This document shows positions 1 through 9,534 of a stretch of DNA of 64,000 nucleotides, one piece after another. The stretch spans positions 7,190 through 71,189 of the forward strand of contig JAEWMS010000057.1 of NCBI GenBank assembly GCA_023393115.1, read 5' to 3'. Both the position numbers and the translations under genes were made by a program. The stretch is from Bacillota bacterium (GTDB lineage Bacteria; Bacillota; Clostridia; Acetivibrionales; DSM-1351). The notes beneath the pieces are model-generated. The model did no database searches. It was not told the DNA's origin and saw only the letters and a program-made list of their open reading frames with translations. Position 1 is the stretch's first letter; every line of letters begins with the position of its first letter.

Positions 1-616
1 CAAAATCAATAGCTTTAAATATCTCGGCAGTTGATGTATCGGTAGATTGCTGTGCTTCTGATACCTCTTCGGTTATTGATATGTCTCCAATATAGAAAGG
101 AACAGCTTTTCCGGCATCATTTGACTGAACTCTGATTTTTGAATCTTTTGAGGTGTCAACAGTATACTTACCGGTAAGTGTAAATTCCGCTCCGGCTTTG
201 AAATCAGCTCCTGCAAGCCACGCATAGCTGTCAACAGTTTGTAGCCAAGCCTGCGCTCCTGAAGGTACTTTTTCCGTTGAGTCAACATAACCGGTAACAG
301 TTATATTATAAGTCTTACCGTTAACCAAACCTGTGTCTGTAAAACTGAAATCCGCAGCATCCCAGTTGTTGGCCCTTTTACTTACAAATAAAGCTTTTCC
401 GTCATCATTACCTTTAAAGGTTTTTCCACTAACCTGTAATAAGGCAGCTCCACCGGATTGTACAGCTTTTCCGATACCATCTGAAAAAGCTTCGTGATAG
501 ACAGTTGCCGCTTCGGCTTTTACACTATTTGTAACAGCCAAAAGAGAAAAAAATAAGGCAAACGTTAAAACCAACGCAATAGCCTTATTTAGATTAAAAA
601 CGGTACTTCTACTCAA
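1..616 (-). CDS. Secreted CBM22-type carbohydrate-binding protein, probably N-terminus of a xylanase (partial)
   Basis: The gene runs off the left edge of the window, so only about 205 N-terminal codons are visible. I start it at a TTG at 616 because a strong AGGAGGCG lies 7 bases upstream and the frame stays open to base 1. The N-terminus is basic, then hydrophobic (ALVLTFALFFSLLAV), with a likely signal-peptidase cut near VKAEA-ATVYHEAF. The following ~160 residues resemble a CBM22 beta-sandwich: NNWDAADF, KTYNITVTGYVD, AQAWLQTVD and VPFYIGDISI. CBM22 modules usually precede GH10 xylanase domains, so a xylanase is the likely whole product, but the catalytic part is outside the window. It follows the GH8 gene by 49 bases in the same direction, which fits a xylan operon. 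Confidence 0.75.
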   Translation of the reverse strand, partial: MSRSTVFNLNKAIALVLTFALFFSLLAVTNSVKAEAATVYHEAFSDGIGKAVQSGGAALLQVSGKTFKGNDDGKALFVSKRANNWDAADFSFTDTGLVNGKTYNITVTGYVDSTEKVPSGAQAWLQTVDSYAWLAGADFKAGAEFTLTGKYTVDTSKDSKIRVQSNDAGKAVPFYIGDISITEEVSEAQQSTDTSTAEIFKAIDF

Positions 617-665
617 TTAAATTCGCCTCCTCTAAATTTCTGTTTATCTGTAATTAGTTTCATAA

Positions 666-1817
666 TTACCAAATACGATAGTTACCGCTAAGTGCCAGTA
701 GTGCGAAGAAATACAGAAGGTTGTCATAATACCTGCGATCGCCGGTACGCAATGGTTGTTCCCATAACTTTCTTACAAAATTCTCTCTATATTTACCCTT
801 TGCAGCCAATGAAGATTGTGCCAAGGTGGCAAGGAGACCTACAGGATGAAGCACTCCCATGGGGGTTCCATCAACTTCTTGCACGAGTTCATTTTTATTT
901 GTTACAGGAGTTCCGTCAATATGGTAAACTACATTTTCCTTGCCTTTTATAGTCTCACCGAAAAATTTTTGGATATTATCAGCCTGAGAACACTGCCATT
1001 CATCAGCAGCAAACCATTCATAATCCAGAGCAATATTTGCCCCTGTACGATAAGCATCACTATAAAAATGATTATGGTTTCCTCTATTGTACGGAGTACC
1101 GTCATATTCGGCATACTCAGCAGATAACCCTGTTTCAGGATGACATGCCTTCCTTAAATGTTCACGGCTAAGCCTTGCGGCATCTCTGAAGAATTCGGCA
1201 TCCTCAGGATTTCCCCACAAAGCAAACAATTCATAAAAATGTGGTAAATGATATGAAGGATCAGTAAAATTGCAGTTTGGAACAAAGCGAATCAATTTTG
1301 TTTTTGGATCAAACATGGGATCTGTTTTTTTATGAACCATTTCGTGAAGTATGCTTTTTGCTTCTCGAGAGTAATTAAATATGCCTTCTCCGTCTCCCCA
1401 GCGTCTCCCGGCAAAAAGAAGTGCCATGGCAAAGAACTCTTCACCATCGGGAGCAGGCCCATCAGAATTTCTCTTTCCATCCAGTTGAGCAGACCAGCCA
1501 AAATAGCCCTTATAATTACCCTTATCAAGATACATAAATGTTCTTGTCCATTTCCAAATGCGATCAAATATGTCTTTACGATTCATTTGAACAGCAATCA
1601 TCAGGCCATAGCTCTGACCTTCAGTTCTGACGTCCATGTTACCTGTATCTACAAGGTACCCCATGTCTTCACCTGTTTCATGATAAATGCGTTGGTCCTC
1701 ACTCCCAAAGAATAACGTATTAAAAGTGGAGTTTAAACGTTGTTGTACTTCGGCTTCAGAATACCCGTACTCAGTAAAGAGATTTGAATATCTACCCGTT
1801 TGAAAAGCCTTAGCCAT
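666..1817 (-). CDS. GH8 reducing-end xylose-releasing exo-oligoxylanase (Rex-like)
   Basis: 383 residues with no signal peptide, so it is probably cytoplasmic. The sequence follows the GH8 Rex family throughout: the start TGRYSNLFTEYGYSEAE, LVDTGNMDVRTEGQSYGLM with the likely general acid Glu66, PAPDGEEFFAMAL, DPSYHLPHFYELF, and NHFYSDAYRTGANIALD carrying a likely catalytic Asp near 254. Family members release xylose from the reducing end of xylo-oligosaccharides (EC 3.2.1.156), which fits action on oligomers imported by the neighbouring ABC transporter. Length is usual for the family. The start ATG has AGAAAGGA upstream. It lies between the ABC genes and the CBM22 gene on the same strand, with a 355-base gap to the permease gene that could hold its own promoter. 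Confidence 0.9.
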   Translation of the reverse strand: MAKAFQTGRYSNLFTEYGYSEAEVQQRLNSTFNTLFFGSEDQRIYHETGEDMGYLVDTGNMDVRTEGQSYGLMIAVQMNRKDIFDRIWKWTRTFMYLDKGNYKGYFGWSAQLDGKRNSDGPAPDGEEFFAMALLFAGRRWGDGEGIFNYSREAKSILHEMVHKKTDPMFDPKTKLIRFVPNCNFTDPSYHLPHFYELFALWGNPEDAEFFRDAARLSREHLRKACHPETGLSAEYAEYDGTPYNRGNHNHFYSDAYRTGANIALDYEWFAADEWQCSQADNIQKFFGETIKGKENVVYHIDGTPVTNKNELVQEVDGTPMGVLHPVGLLATLAQSSLAAKGKYRENFVRKLWEQPLRTGDRRYYDNLLYFFALLALSGNYRIW

Positions 1818-2172
1818 ACTAATTTATCCTTTCTAACAAATGAACTGAAAATAAAATAACAAACAATAGATGAAAATTAAGAATAACTATAGATGTATTA
1901 GAAATTGACTATACTATTGAAAGTCTTTTTTGGTTCCTGTTTGTCATCAAAAGCAAGCGGGCGATTTACGTTCCTTGAACGGAAATTATTCATCGAATTG
2001 GAACAGAGAAGTGTATAAATCAGTAATTTGAAGGCTTATGATAATGATGCACAAAGTTATATAGTCATTGAAATGATATATTATTGCTTCTTTATTTGAT
2101 TGATAGATTTCAGATTTAATGCAGCACCTATAGGGAGTAATCCCTATAGGCTGCATATAGTTTACAAAAATA
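1818..2172. other. 355-base gap between GH8 and permease genes
   Basis: No credible ORF. It contains the permease-proximal hairpin listed separately and, at 1970-1982, a small inverted repeat (CGTTC-3-GAACG) that could be an operator for the GH8/CBM22 genes. No convincing -35/-10 pair was identified by eye. Confidence 0.5.
2121..2154 (-). terminator. Stem-loop after the ABC permease operon
   Basis: GCAG-CTATAGGGA pairs with TCCCTATAG-CTGC around a 4-base loop, with a small bulge. It starts 19 bases after the permease stop codon. The U tract behind it on the minus strand is poor, so it may be a 3' mRNA-stabilising hairpin rather than a full terminator. Confidence 0.5.
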
Positions 2173-3090
2173 TTATTCTTTTACTCCACCAAGTGCAAGA
2201 CCGTGAACAAAATATCTTTGCAGGAACGGATAAACAACCAGTATTGGTACAGCAGTCACAATTGTGATGGCTGCCCTGATAGACTGCGAGGTCGCAACAT
2301 TGGTAGCCCCCCCTTGAGTAGCAGCCTGACTGGCACCAGTAGAAGCAGCTCCTGGATTGTTACCAGCATTCATGGCACTTGCAAGTAGTTTCTGAAGTTC
2401 ATACTGCAGTGTAGATAAGCTCTGCTTTCCGGAATTGTAAAGGAAAGTATCAAACCATGAGTTCCAGGAACCAACTGCTACGAAAAGTGCAATAGTTGCA
2501 AGAGTTGGAACACACAGAGGCAATATTATCTGCAGGAATATACGGAATTCGCGAGCACCATCAATTTTTGCTGACTCAATAAAGCTTTCAGGTATTGACT
2601 TGATATAGGTACGAATTACTATAAGGTTAAACGCACTTATTATATTCGGTACCCAGTATACAGAGAATGTATTGATCATGCCAAGATTTTTTATGAGCAT
2701 ATAGTTTGGTATCAAACCTGCATTGAAGTACATTGTCATAACAAAAATAATTGTTATCAATTTTCTTAAAAAATAATCTTTACGGCTAAGTGCGTAGGCC
2801 AACATAGATGTAAAGAACAGGTTTGTGATGACTATAACAATAGTTTTAAAAACACTTATCATAAACGCTCCATAAATTGTGTCCATGTTGAAAACAACAC
2901 GGTAACTTTGGAGTGAAAATATTCTCGGCCATAGATATATTCCGCCACGAACTGTGTCCATTCCATCATTGAAGGATATAGCAAGGGTATTAAGCATCGG
3001 ATATAACATTGCGGCAGAAAGAAGGATCAGGAAGGTTGTATTCAATGTTGTGAAAATAACGTTTTCAGCATTTAGTTTTTTAGTTTTCAT
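2173..3090 (-). CDS. Carbohydrate ABC transporter permease, CUT1 family (LplC/YtcP-like)
   Basis: 305 residues with six predicted membrane helices. The cytoplasmic EAA loop that contacts the ATPase is visible as ESAKIDGAREFRIFLQIILP. The last extracytoplasmic loop carries an Ala/Gly/Thr/Ser/Gln-rich stretch at roughly residues 243-268 (NNPGAASTGASQAATQGG), longer than in many relatives. The protein ends FLQRYFVHGLALGGVKE, as LplC-type permeases do. It is the distal gene of the binding protein / permease / permease operon. No ATPase gene lies nearby, so a shared MsmX-type ATPase elsewhere on the chromosome is the likely energiser, as is usual for CUT1 systems of this type. Confidence 0.9.
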   Translation of the reverse strand: MKTKKLNAENVIFTTLNTTFLILLSAAMLYPMLNTLAISFNDGMDTVRGGIYLWPRIFSLQSYRVVFNMDTIYGAFMISVFKTIVIVITNLFFTSMLAYALSRKDYFLRKLITIIFVMTMYFNAGLIPNYMLIKNLGMINTFSVYWVPNIISAFNLIVIRTYIKSIPESFIESAKIDGAREFRIFLQIILPLCVPTLATIALFVAVGSWNSWFDTFLYNSGKQSLSTLQYELQKLLASAMNAGNNPGAASTGASQAATQGGATNVATSQSIRAAITIVTAVPILVVYPFLQRYFVHGLALGGVKE

Positions 3091-3101
3091 ATTAATCCCC
3101 C

Positions 3102-4064
3102 TTATATCAACTTTTCTTCGCCAAGTTTACCGGCAATCCAGTTAGCACCTGCAATCAGAATAATACTTACTACGGTTTTAAATATACCGGCTACGGTTGC
3201 AAGGGAATAATTACCCATTTGGATACCGTACCTAAGAACAAATATATCAATAATCTCAGACTTCTCAATTACAAGACCATTTCCTAAGAAGTACTGAATT
3301 TCGAAGCCTGCTTCAAGAATCCAGCCTATGCTCATAATAAGCAGGATAATTATAGTTGGCTTAATTGATGGAAGGGTTACATTCCACATTTTACGATATC
3401 GGTTTGCTCCATCTATATCGGCAGCCTCATATAGGGCAGGGTCTATGGCAGTCATAGCAGCAAGATAGATAATAGTATTCCATCCAAGTTCCTTCCATAA
3501 ATGAGAGCCAGCTACCACACCCCAAAAATAATTTGGATTGGAAAGAAATTGTACTGGTTCACTTACAATATGAAGCTTCATCAAGATTATGTTAATTATG
3601 CCTCCACTTGACGGGAAAGAAAGAACTGTTGAAACCATTCCAGCAACAATAATCCAGGACAGAAAGTGTGGCATATAAGTTATATTCTGAATAATTCGCT
3701 TAAAACCAATATTTTTTACTTCATTTAACAAAAGTGCCAAAAGTATTGAACCAATGTAACTAACTACAAGGGTAAAAAAACTCTGCGCCAGCGTATTTCG
3801 TATATCTCTTATAAAACGTTCACCATTTATACCGGTAAATAATTTGACAAAATTATCAAAGCCAACCCATTGCTGATCCCATGTACTTCTTATGGCCGGC
3901 TTGAAGTTTTGAAATGCCATTGTCCAACCAGTTATCGGCACGTACGAAAACAGTATTTTATATAGTAGGAGAGGCACACTCATTATAATCAGCTCACGCT
4001 GTGAGATTATGGTGCCCCAGATATTCCTACGATTTCTTGGAAGAGCCAGCGTTTTTGCCCTCAT
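3102..4064 (-). CDS. Carbohydrate ABC transporter permease, CUT1 family (LplB-like)
   Basis: 320 residues, six predicted helices, with the EAA motif YEAADIDGANRYRKMWNVTLP. The N-terminus (REL..MSVPLLLYKILFSYVPITGWTMAFQNFKP) is typical of LplB-type permeases. It precedes the LplC-like permease by 11 bases and should form the heterodimeric channel with it. A GGGAGG lies upstream of the ATG. The 92-base gap to the binding-protein gene contains a terminator-like hairpin that would lower permease expression relative to the binding protein. Confidence 0.92.
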   Translation of the reverse strand: MRAKTLALPRNRRNIWGTIISQRELIIMSVPLLLYKILFSYVPITGWTMAFQNFKPAIRSTWDQQWVGFDNFVKLFTGINGERFIRDIRNTLAQSFFTLVVSYIGSILLALLLNEVKNIGFKRIIQNITYMPHFLSWIIVAGMVSTVLSFPSSGGIINIILMKLHIVSEPVQFLSNPNYFWGVVAGSHLWKELGWNTIIYLAAMTAIDPALYEAADIDGANRYRKMWNVTLPSIKPTIIILLIMSIGWILEAGFEIQYFLGNGLVIEKSEIIDIFVLRYGIQMGNYSLATVAGIFKTVVSIILIAGANWIAGKLGEEKLI

Positions 4065-4086
4065 CTTTTTTACCTCCCGTTTATCT

Positions 4087-4114
4087 AAAAAAAGGGGACT
4101 TGCATCCCCTTTTC
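4087..4114 (-). terminator. Internal attenuator hairpin between binding-protein and permease genes
   Basis: On the minus strand AAAAGGGGA-TGCAAG-TCCCCTTTTTTT forms a 9-bp stem followed by a T run. It lies inside the operon, 43 bases after the binding-protein stop. Such hairpins commonly allow high binding-protein and low permease output. Confidence 0.75.
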
Positions 4115-4156
4115 CTAGATTAGATTTTTAAAAATAAATGTATTAATAATTTTTGT

Positions 4157-5893
4157 TTAGTTTCCCCAGCTCTTTAATCTATCTTGAATTCCAGCGTTAA
4201 CAGCATCTTCGTATGCTTTAACATTAATCTTGCTTACAGAAGTTGTAAATTCAGTCCAGATTTTTTCAAAGTCAGCTGGATTAGCAAGGATAGCCTTTGG
4301 CAAATACTGTAATGAAGCATCAGTTAACTGCTTGTTAGCCATCTGTGCATCACTTCCATCAGGAAGAGCTATACTCCAAGCTGGATAGTATACAGGGTTA
4401 TCTGGAGCCTTATTGTTGAAGTCTCTCCAAGTCTTTTTGTTATACTTGCTCAAAAATTCCTTGTCGTATGGTCTTAATGTAGCGTAGAATTCTTCAGGTT
4501 GATCATCTGGACTATATGCGTTTCCGTCTGAGAATGAACCGTTGTGCTTAGGCATCATGTCTACGAGAGCCATCAGCTTATTTGTAGATCTCCAAACGAG
4601 GTCTTTAGAATCTTCACGCTGTTTTTCATTTCTTTCAAACCTTCCGTTAGCTCCAACCTGATAATCTTCACCTTCAATACCCCATGACAGGATCTTCTGC
4701 CAGTCTTCCTTCATTAATTCATTTATGAAGGCAACAGCAACATCCGGTTGCTTACAAGAAACTGATACGCCCATTCCCTGGTTGATGTTCATAACATCTC
4801 TGTCTTGATAGTAAGGAGCTTTTCCGTCAAAAGTCGGCATTGTAGCAACCCAGGTACGTTCGTCCTTGCCTGCAGCTACAAGAGCGTCGTATGCATTACC
4901 GAAGTTCCATCTTTGATCAAACATACCAAGTACACGACCTGTAGCAAGTTTTGCCAGGTACTGGTCAAGAGTTTGCGTAAAGGATTCTTTGTCAACAAGA
5001 CCCTTTGCATTCATTTCGCTGAGGAACTTGTAGTATCTCTTAGCTACTTCCTTATCAGCGAAGATCTGAGCTACGTTGTTTTCATCAACTATAACACCAC
5101 CGTTATTTGGATGTCCATCGAGGAATTGAGGAGGATTTGTCATACCCCATTCTCTACCTGTAGCTGCAAGAATTTCAAATCCGATAGTTGGCTGACCATC
5201 TATCTTTGGATATTTGTTCTTATAATCTTCAATTAATTTAAAATATTTTTCAAGTGTCATGTTTGAGAGATCAGGATATCCCGCATCTGCTAAAACTGCC
5301 TTCTGAATCCAGAAACCTGATGCACCGAAGTTTGTACCTGCTGTGATTTCACCATAGTAACGGTTAAAGTTTGGAATCTGATATATATGCTTTCCTTGGC
5401 CACCGTCGTAAGCTATCTTATTCCAGTATGGTTTAACATGTTCGTATAAAGTTTCTGCTGCTTCTGGCTTTAAATAATCATCCAAAGGAATATAAGCACC
5501 GCCAGTTACCATACGTGCATTTAAATCCCCTACACCCATCAAATCTGGGAACTCACCACCGGCAAGCGCGACACCTATCTTTTCGTCCTGTTTATCCGGA
5601 GTAATTATTTCATAATTAAGAGTAACACCCAGCTTTTCCTTCAAAAGCTTTGATAGCTTGTTGTCTGAAGATGGAGCTTGTTGATTTGTGGTAATCCAAA
5701 TGCTGAATTCTACAGGGTTGTCACCTGAAAGCTTTGGTAATGTGCTACCAGATGATGCCTCTGCAGTTGTGGATGGAGCACTGCTTGTAGTTGCTGTACC
5801 TTGAGTACTGCTGCTCGATTCACTGCTGTTACCGCAAGCGGACATTGATACTGCTACAGCCGCTGCTAAAACTAGTGATGCAAACCGTTTCAT
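4157..5893 (-). CDS. Extracellular sugar-binding lipoprotein of a CUT1 ABC transporter (LplA-like)
   Basis: 578 residues. The N-terminal signal ends in the lipobox SMSAC, with lipidated Cys20, followed by a Ser/Thr linker (residues ~21-52). The rest is a large family 1 solute-binding fold: PVEFSIWITTNQQAP, GEFPDLMGVGDL, AYIPLDDYLKP, and a C-terminal AWSIALPDGSDAQMANKQLTD. Members of this size accompany LplB/LplC-like permeases and bind oligosaccharides. The GH8 exo-oligoxylanase downstream suggests xylo-oligosaccharides, but the ligand cannot be read from sequence. It is the first gene of its operon, divergent from the response regulator gene with 199 bases between them, and that regulator is the probable activator. 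Confidence 0.9.
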   Translation of the reverse strand: MKRFASLVLAAAVAVSMSACGNSSESSSSTQGTATTSSAPSTTAEASSGSTLPKLSGDNPVEFSIWITTNQQAPSSDNKLSKLLKEKLGVTLNYEIITPDKQDEKIGVALAGGEFPDLMGVGDLNARMVTGGAYIPLDDYLKPEAAETLYEHVKPYWNKIAYDGGQGKHIYQIPNFNRYYGEITAGTNFGASGFWIQKAVLADAGYPDLSNMTLEKYFKLIEDYKNKYPKIDGQPTIGFEILAATGREWGMTNPPQFLDGHPNNGGVIVDENNVAQIFADKEVAKRYYKFLSEMNAKGLVDKESFTQTLDQYLAKLATGRVLGMFDQRWNFGNAYDALVAAGKDERTWVATMPTFDGKAPYYQDRDVMNINQGMGVSVSCKQPDVAVAFINELMKEDWQKILSWGIEGEDYQVGANGRFERNEKQREDSKDLVWRSTNKLMALVDMMPKHNGSFSDGNAYSPDDQPEEFYATLRPYDKEFLSKYNKKTWRDFNNKAPDNPVYYPAWSIALPDGSDAQMANKQLTDASLQYLPKAILANPADFEKIWTEFTTSVSKINVKAYEDAVNAGIQDRLKSWGN

Positions 5894-6010
5894 AAATCAT
5901 CCTCCTTAATTTTAATGCGGGCATTTAATTTCACAAATTGTATCTGCAAAAACAAAAATACAAATGTGTATGTACTGTCTATTTGACTGATACACCCGCT
6001 TCTTGTATAA

Positions 6011-6038
6011 TTGCATTATATTTTGAATTTCATATAAA
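6011..6038 (+). promoter_or_regulatory. Candidate promoter for the response regulator/kinase operon
   Basis: TTGCAT (6011-6016), a 16-base spacer and TATAAA (6033-6038), 54 bases upstream of the regulator start codon, in the divergent gap shared with the binding-protein gene. Confidence 0.45.
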
Positions 6039-6092
6039 GTAAATTATCAAATTGGGGATAAGTATAGGTCATTTTTTAAGGGGTATGGCAAA

Positions 6093-7691
6093 ATGCTCAA
6101 AGTTCTACTTGTAGACGATGAGCCATCAGTAATTGAGGGCTTAAAGTTATTTGTTAATTGGGGGAAATTGGGATTTGAAATAATTGGGGAAGCGCCGGAT
6201 GGTGTAACCTCTTTTTCGATTATTCAAAGAAATTTGCCGGATCTTGTTATATGTGATATCCGTATGCCTGGGCTTAACGGCTTGGAACTGATAGAAAAAG
6301 TAAACAACGAAATATTTCCCACACCCAAATTTATACTTCTTAGTGGGTACAACGATTTTTCATATGCCCAAAAGGCATTACAGTTAGGTGCTGTGGGGTA
6401 CTTGACCAAACCACTTGACTTAGACGAGCTGGAACAGGAGCTTTTACGGGCTCTGGTAAGTATTGAAAATGAAAAAAACACCAGACAGGAAAACCTTGAA
6501 CTGATTCGCTATACAGCCAATCAGTTATTTAATGATATTATGGTTGGGAAACGAAACGATAAGCTAAGCAGAAAAGCACAGTTTATATTCGATATTCCGG
6601 ACAATGCTAAAATCCGGTTACTGCAGTTTATTGTTGACACGGAGGAAGATGCTTTAAACAAACCTGAAACCTTCATTTATGATATACTGAAGCAACTCAC
6701 CGGGTTACAAAATGAAAACTGTCTGTTTTATAATGGAAGCGGGAGTTACATTATCGTTTTGCATGACGGTTTGAGAGCATTTTTTAATGAGTCGGGACAA
6801 ATTGAGCAATTGAGTAAGAAAATTGAAGCCTCTGCCCTGAAAGGTTTTGATTCAAGAAATTTTGGGCTTCTGGTGAGCGGTATCAATGAAGGGGATATCG
6901 TAGATAGTATCTACAGTTGCGGTAAACAGCTGGAACATTTACAACCCTATTATATGCTGCATCCTGAACAAAAGATCGTCTATTTAAATGAACACCAAAA
7001 CGAACATGAGGCTGAAGCCCTTTTACCGGAAGATTCTGACACCGACGCAAAATCCGTATTCCCCGAACTACCTTTTGACAAAGTGATTGAATCCATAAAA
7101 GGAAAAGATAAACAGCAGTTGATAAATTCAGTAGACGAGTTTTTTGACAAGCTGAATGAGGCTACTCCTTCTCGTCGGCTTTATTCAATCTGTCTGTACA
7201 GATTGGCTGATTTGGTCAGGAAAATGTCTTATGCATATGGTATCGAGGCCAATAGCGCAATTTTGAAGTTTACGAAATCAATCAGTAACATAAATCCAAA
7301 CACTAAAAATCTTGCAATTGAAATGTGCAGCTTTGTGTTTAATCAACAAAACATTAATAATGAAAAACCGCTACTTTTGTTGGAGAACGAAATCTTGGAA
7401 TATATCAGGGAAAACTTTAGAGAAAGTCTTTCACTTCAGAGTATTGCTGAAAAATTTTCTCTGTCCCCAATTATTATAAGTAAAATTGTAAAGAAGAAAA
7501 CAGGGCAAAAGTTTAATAATTATTTTAACAGTCTGCGAATAGAATACGCTAAAATGCTTATAGCATCTGACAATATGAAAATAACAGCCATTTGTGAGCA
7601 ATGCGGATATTCCGACTACAAATATTTCACCGAAAAGTTTAAGGAGTTTACCGGAGTATCTCCCTCGGAATATAAAAAGAAATATTCATAA
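6093..7691 (+). CDS. YesN-type response regulator, REC plus AraC-type DNA-binding domain
   Basis: 532 residues. The receiver domain covers about 1-120: acidic pair DDE at 8-10, phosphoacceptor Asp55 in ICDIRMPG, and the conserved Lys in YLTKPLD. A long central region (about 130-425) has no motif I recognise. The C-terminal ~100 residues form two AraC-type helix-turn-helix units (LSLQSIAEKFSLSP, KITAICEQCGYSDYKYFTEKFKEFTGVSPSEYKKKYS). It lies 9 bases before the histidine-kinase gene region and is divergent from the sugar-binding protein gene, the standard layout for a regulator of a CUT1 sugar operon. It is the likely activator of the 4157-5893 operon. Confidence 0.93.
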   Translation: MLKVLLVDDEPSVIEGLKLFVNWGKLGFEIIGEAPDGVTSFSIIQRNLPDLVICDIRMPGLNGLELIEKVNNEIFPTPKFILLSGYNDFSYAQKALQLGAVGYLTKPLDLDELEQELLRALVSIENEKNTRQENLELIRYTANQLFNDIMVGKRNDKLSRKAQFIFDIPDNAKIRLLQFIVDTEEDALNKPETFIYDILKQLTGLQNENCLFYNGSGSYIIVLHDGLRAFFNESGQIEQLSKKIEASALKGFDSRNFGLLVSGINEGDIVDSIYSCGKQLEHLQPYYMLHPEQKIVYLNEHQNEHEAEALLPEDSDTDAKSVFPELPFDKVIESIKGKDKQQLINSVDEFFDKLNEATPSRRLYSICLYRLADLVRKMSYAYGIEANSAILKFTKSISNINPNTKNLAIEMCSFVFNQQNINNEKPLLLLENEILEYIRENFRESLSLQSIAEKFSLSPIIISKIVKKKTGQKFNNYFNSLRIEYAKMLIASDNMKITAICEQCGYSDYKYFTEKFKEFTGVSPSEYKKKYS

Positions 7692-7730
7692 ATTACTATT
7701 TTGTCCTGCTTAAATTTAGGAGACAATTAT

Positions 7731-9533
7731 ATGAAAAAGTTTTTTGTTCAATTTGACAACATAAGTATCCGCAGAAAATTCATTGTTGTTTATATTTTTT
7801 GTATATGCCTGCCAGTTGTAGCTGGAGGTATTATTTGGATGGCTTTTACGTCACGGTCAATGGAACAGAACACTATACACTTTCTAAACCAGACCTTTGA
7901 AGGTGCCGCTAGCGATTTTAACATATTGACCCAGACCGGCATAAATATATCCAATCAGGTAAATGCAGACAGAACCCTGATTAACGATTTATCAAAAGAA
8001 TTCAGTACACCCACTGAACATTATGAATTATATTGGAACAGCTTAAGAAACCGTTTTAACATGTATCTGGTGAGTAACCCCGAAATTTCAGAGATTTCGT
8101 TATACATTGATGACCCTCATTTTCTTAATACAGACTATTTCAGAGTATTGGATGATAATGTGAAAAAAACCGATTGGTATAAAGTGGTATCTCAAAGTAA
8201 ATCAGATATTATTGTTTATCCTGCTTCAACTGCAATATCCATTACTCCCTATAAAAACAGGTTGACTATTATTCGCAAAATAAAGTCGCCAACCTATTTA
8301 AACAATGCTACGAACTATCTTCTTATAGAGCTAAAACTGGATAGAGTTATAGAGAAACTCAAGGCAGAGAGCGGAAACATTGATGCTTTTCTGACCAGTT
8401 CAGGAAGCAAAATAATCTGGAGCAATACAATTACAATGGATATCAATCGCGGTACTTCCGGAGTTCTCGACCTCCATCCGGATAGCGGTTATTATGTTCT
8501 TCAGGAAAATGTCGGACCTGACCCATATTTCGAGGGTTGGAAAATAACAGGAATGTATGATAAATCTGTAATATATAAAAAGCAGTTTATAGTGCTTGCT
8601 TATATATTGTTGATTACGCTATCCTTATCAGGTTTTTCTGTCTTTTTAATCTGGGCTGTCTTAAATTCAATGCGCTACCGGTTAACGGCATTATCAAGGC
8701 ACATTAAGAAAGTTAGTGAAGATCATCTGGAACCCCTTATACTTGAAAATACAGGACAGGATGAGATTGGCTGGCTCATTCAGACTTATAACAAAATGAT
8801 TGCCGAAATAAATGACCTTATTAATGTAGTATACAAGCTTGAAATGCAGAAGAAAAGTATCGAGGTAGAAAATATCAGGGCTGAATATCATTATCTTCAA
8901 GCTCAGGTTGATCCGCATTTTTTGTTTAATACCTTAAATGCAATCCTGGTTTTCTGTGTGAAAAACGGATATACTGAGCTTGCAACTATTATCTCAAACC
9001 TTTCCAAGCTTTTTAAGCGTATGCTGACAACAGGCAGTGACCTGATTCCTATAGCCGAAGAACTAGACTTTATTGAAAAATATCTTACAATAGAAAAATT
9101 CCGGTTTGGTGACAAATTTGAATATACAATTGAAATCTCACCTCAAATTATTGAAACTAAACGTCTGATTCCCAAGATGAGTGTTCAGCCTATTGTGGAA
9201 AATGCATGTAAGCATGGACTTCAGGCATCTATTGAAGAAAATAGGTATTTATCAATAAAAGCTGATATTATTGATAAGGCAATCGTGATATCGGTTAAAG
9301 ATAATGGATCCGGTATGACCGCCGAAAAAGTAAATGCAATTTTCAATAAGTTCGAAAACCCTAAAGCTGCTATAAACCCCGATCCGGGGGCTGATGATGA
9401 TGAAGAAAGCGGTATAGGTATGCAAAATGTGTATCGCCGCATGATGATGAATTATGGGGATAGATTTCAATTTAACATTTACAGTGAGCCTGACAAGGGT
9501 ACTGAAATAATACTAAAAATTGAAGAGACCTAG
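7731..9533 (+). CDS. YesM-type sensor histidine kinase
   Basis: 600 residues. An upstream in-frame TTG at 7701 exists, but AGGAGA sits just before the ATG at 7731, which I use. Layout: TM1 about 18-39, a ~240-residue extracytoplasmic sensor region of Cache-like character, TM2 about 286-310, HAMP about 311-365, then a His_kinase domain with phosphoacceptor His396 in VDPHFLFNTLNAI. The C-terminal ATPase has N-box VENACKHG, G1 DNGSGM and GIGMQNVYRRM. This is the membrane partner of the preceding response regulator and should sense sugars outside the cell. Its stop codon lies one base from the stop of a second, convergent response regulator gene. Confidence 0.93.
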   Translation: MKKFFVQFDNISIRRKFIVVYIFCICLPVVAGGIIWMAFTSRSMEQNTIHFLNQTFEGAASDFNILTQTGINISNQVNADRTLINDLSKEFSTPTEHYELYWNSLRNRFNMYLVSNPEISEISLYIDDPHFLNTDYFRVLDDNVKKTDWYKVVSQSKSDIIVYPASTAISITPYKNRLTIIRKIKSPTYLNNATNYLLIELKLDRVIEKLKAESGNIDAFLTSSGSKIIWSNTITMDINRGTSGVLDLHPDSGYYVLQENVGPDPYFEGWKITGMYDKSVIYKKQFIVLAYILLITLSLSGFSVFLIWAVLNSMRYRLTALSRHIKKVSEDHLEPLILENTGQDEIGWLIQTYNKMIAEINDLINVVYKLEMQKKSIEVENIRAEYHYLQAQVDPHFLFNTLNAILVFCVKNGYTELATIISNLSKLFKRMLTTGSDLIPIAEELDFIEKYLTIEKFRFGDKFEYTIEISPQIIETKRLIPKMSVQPIVENACKHGLQASIEENRYLSIKADIIDKAIVISVKDNGSGMTAEKVNAIFNKFENPKAAINPDPGADDDEESGIGMQNVYRRMMMNYGDRFQFNIYSEPDKGTEIILKIEET

Positions 9534-9534
9534 C

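Noticed and set aside
73..288. 71-residue minus-strand open frame at the left edge
   Set aside because: It lies in another frame inside the CBM22-type gene, which has a signal peptide, a ribosome site and a recognisable fold.
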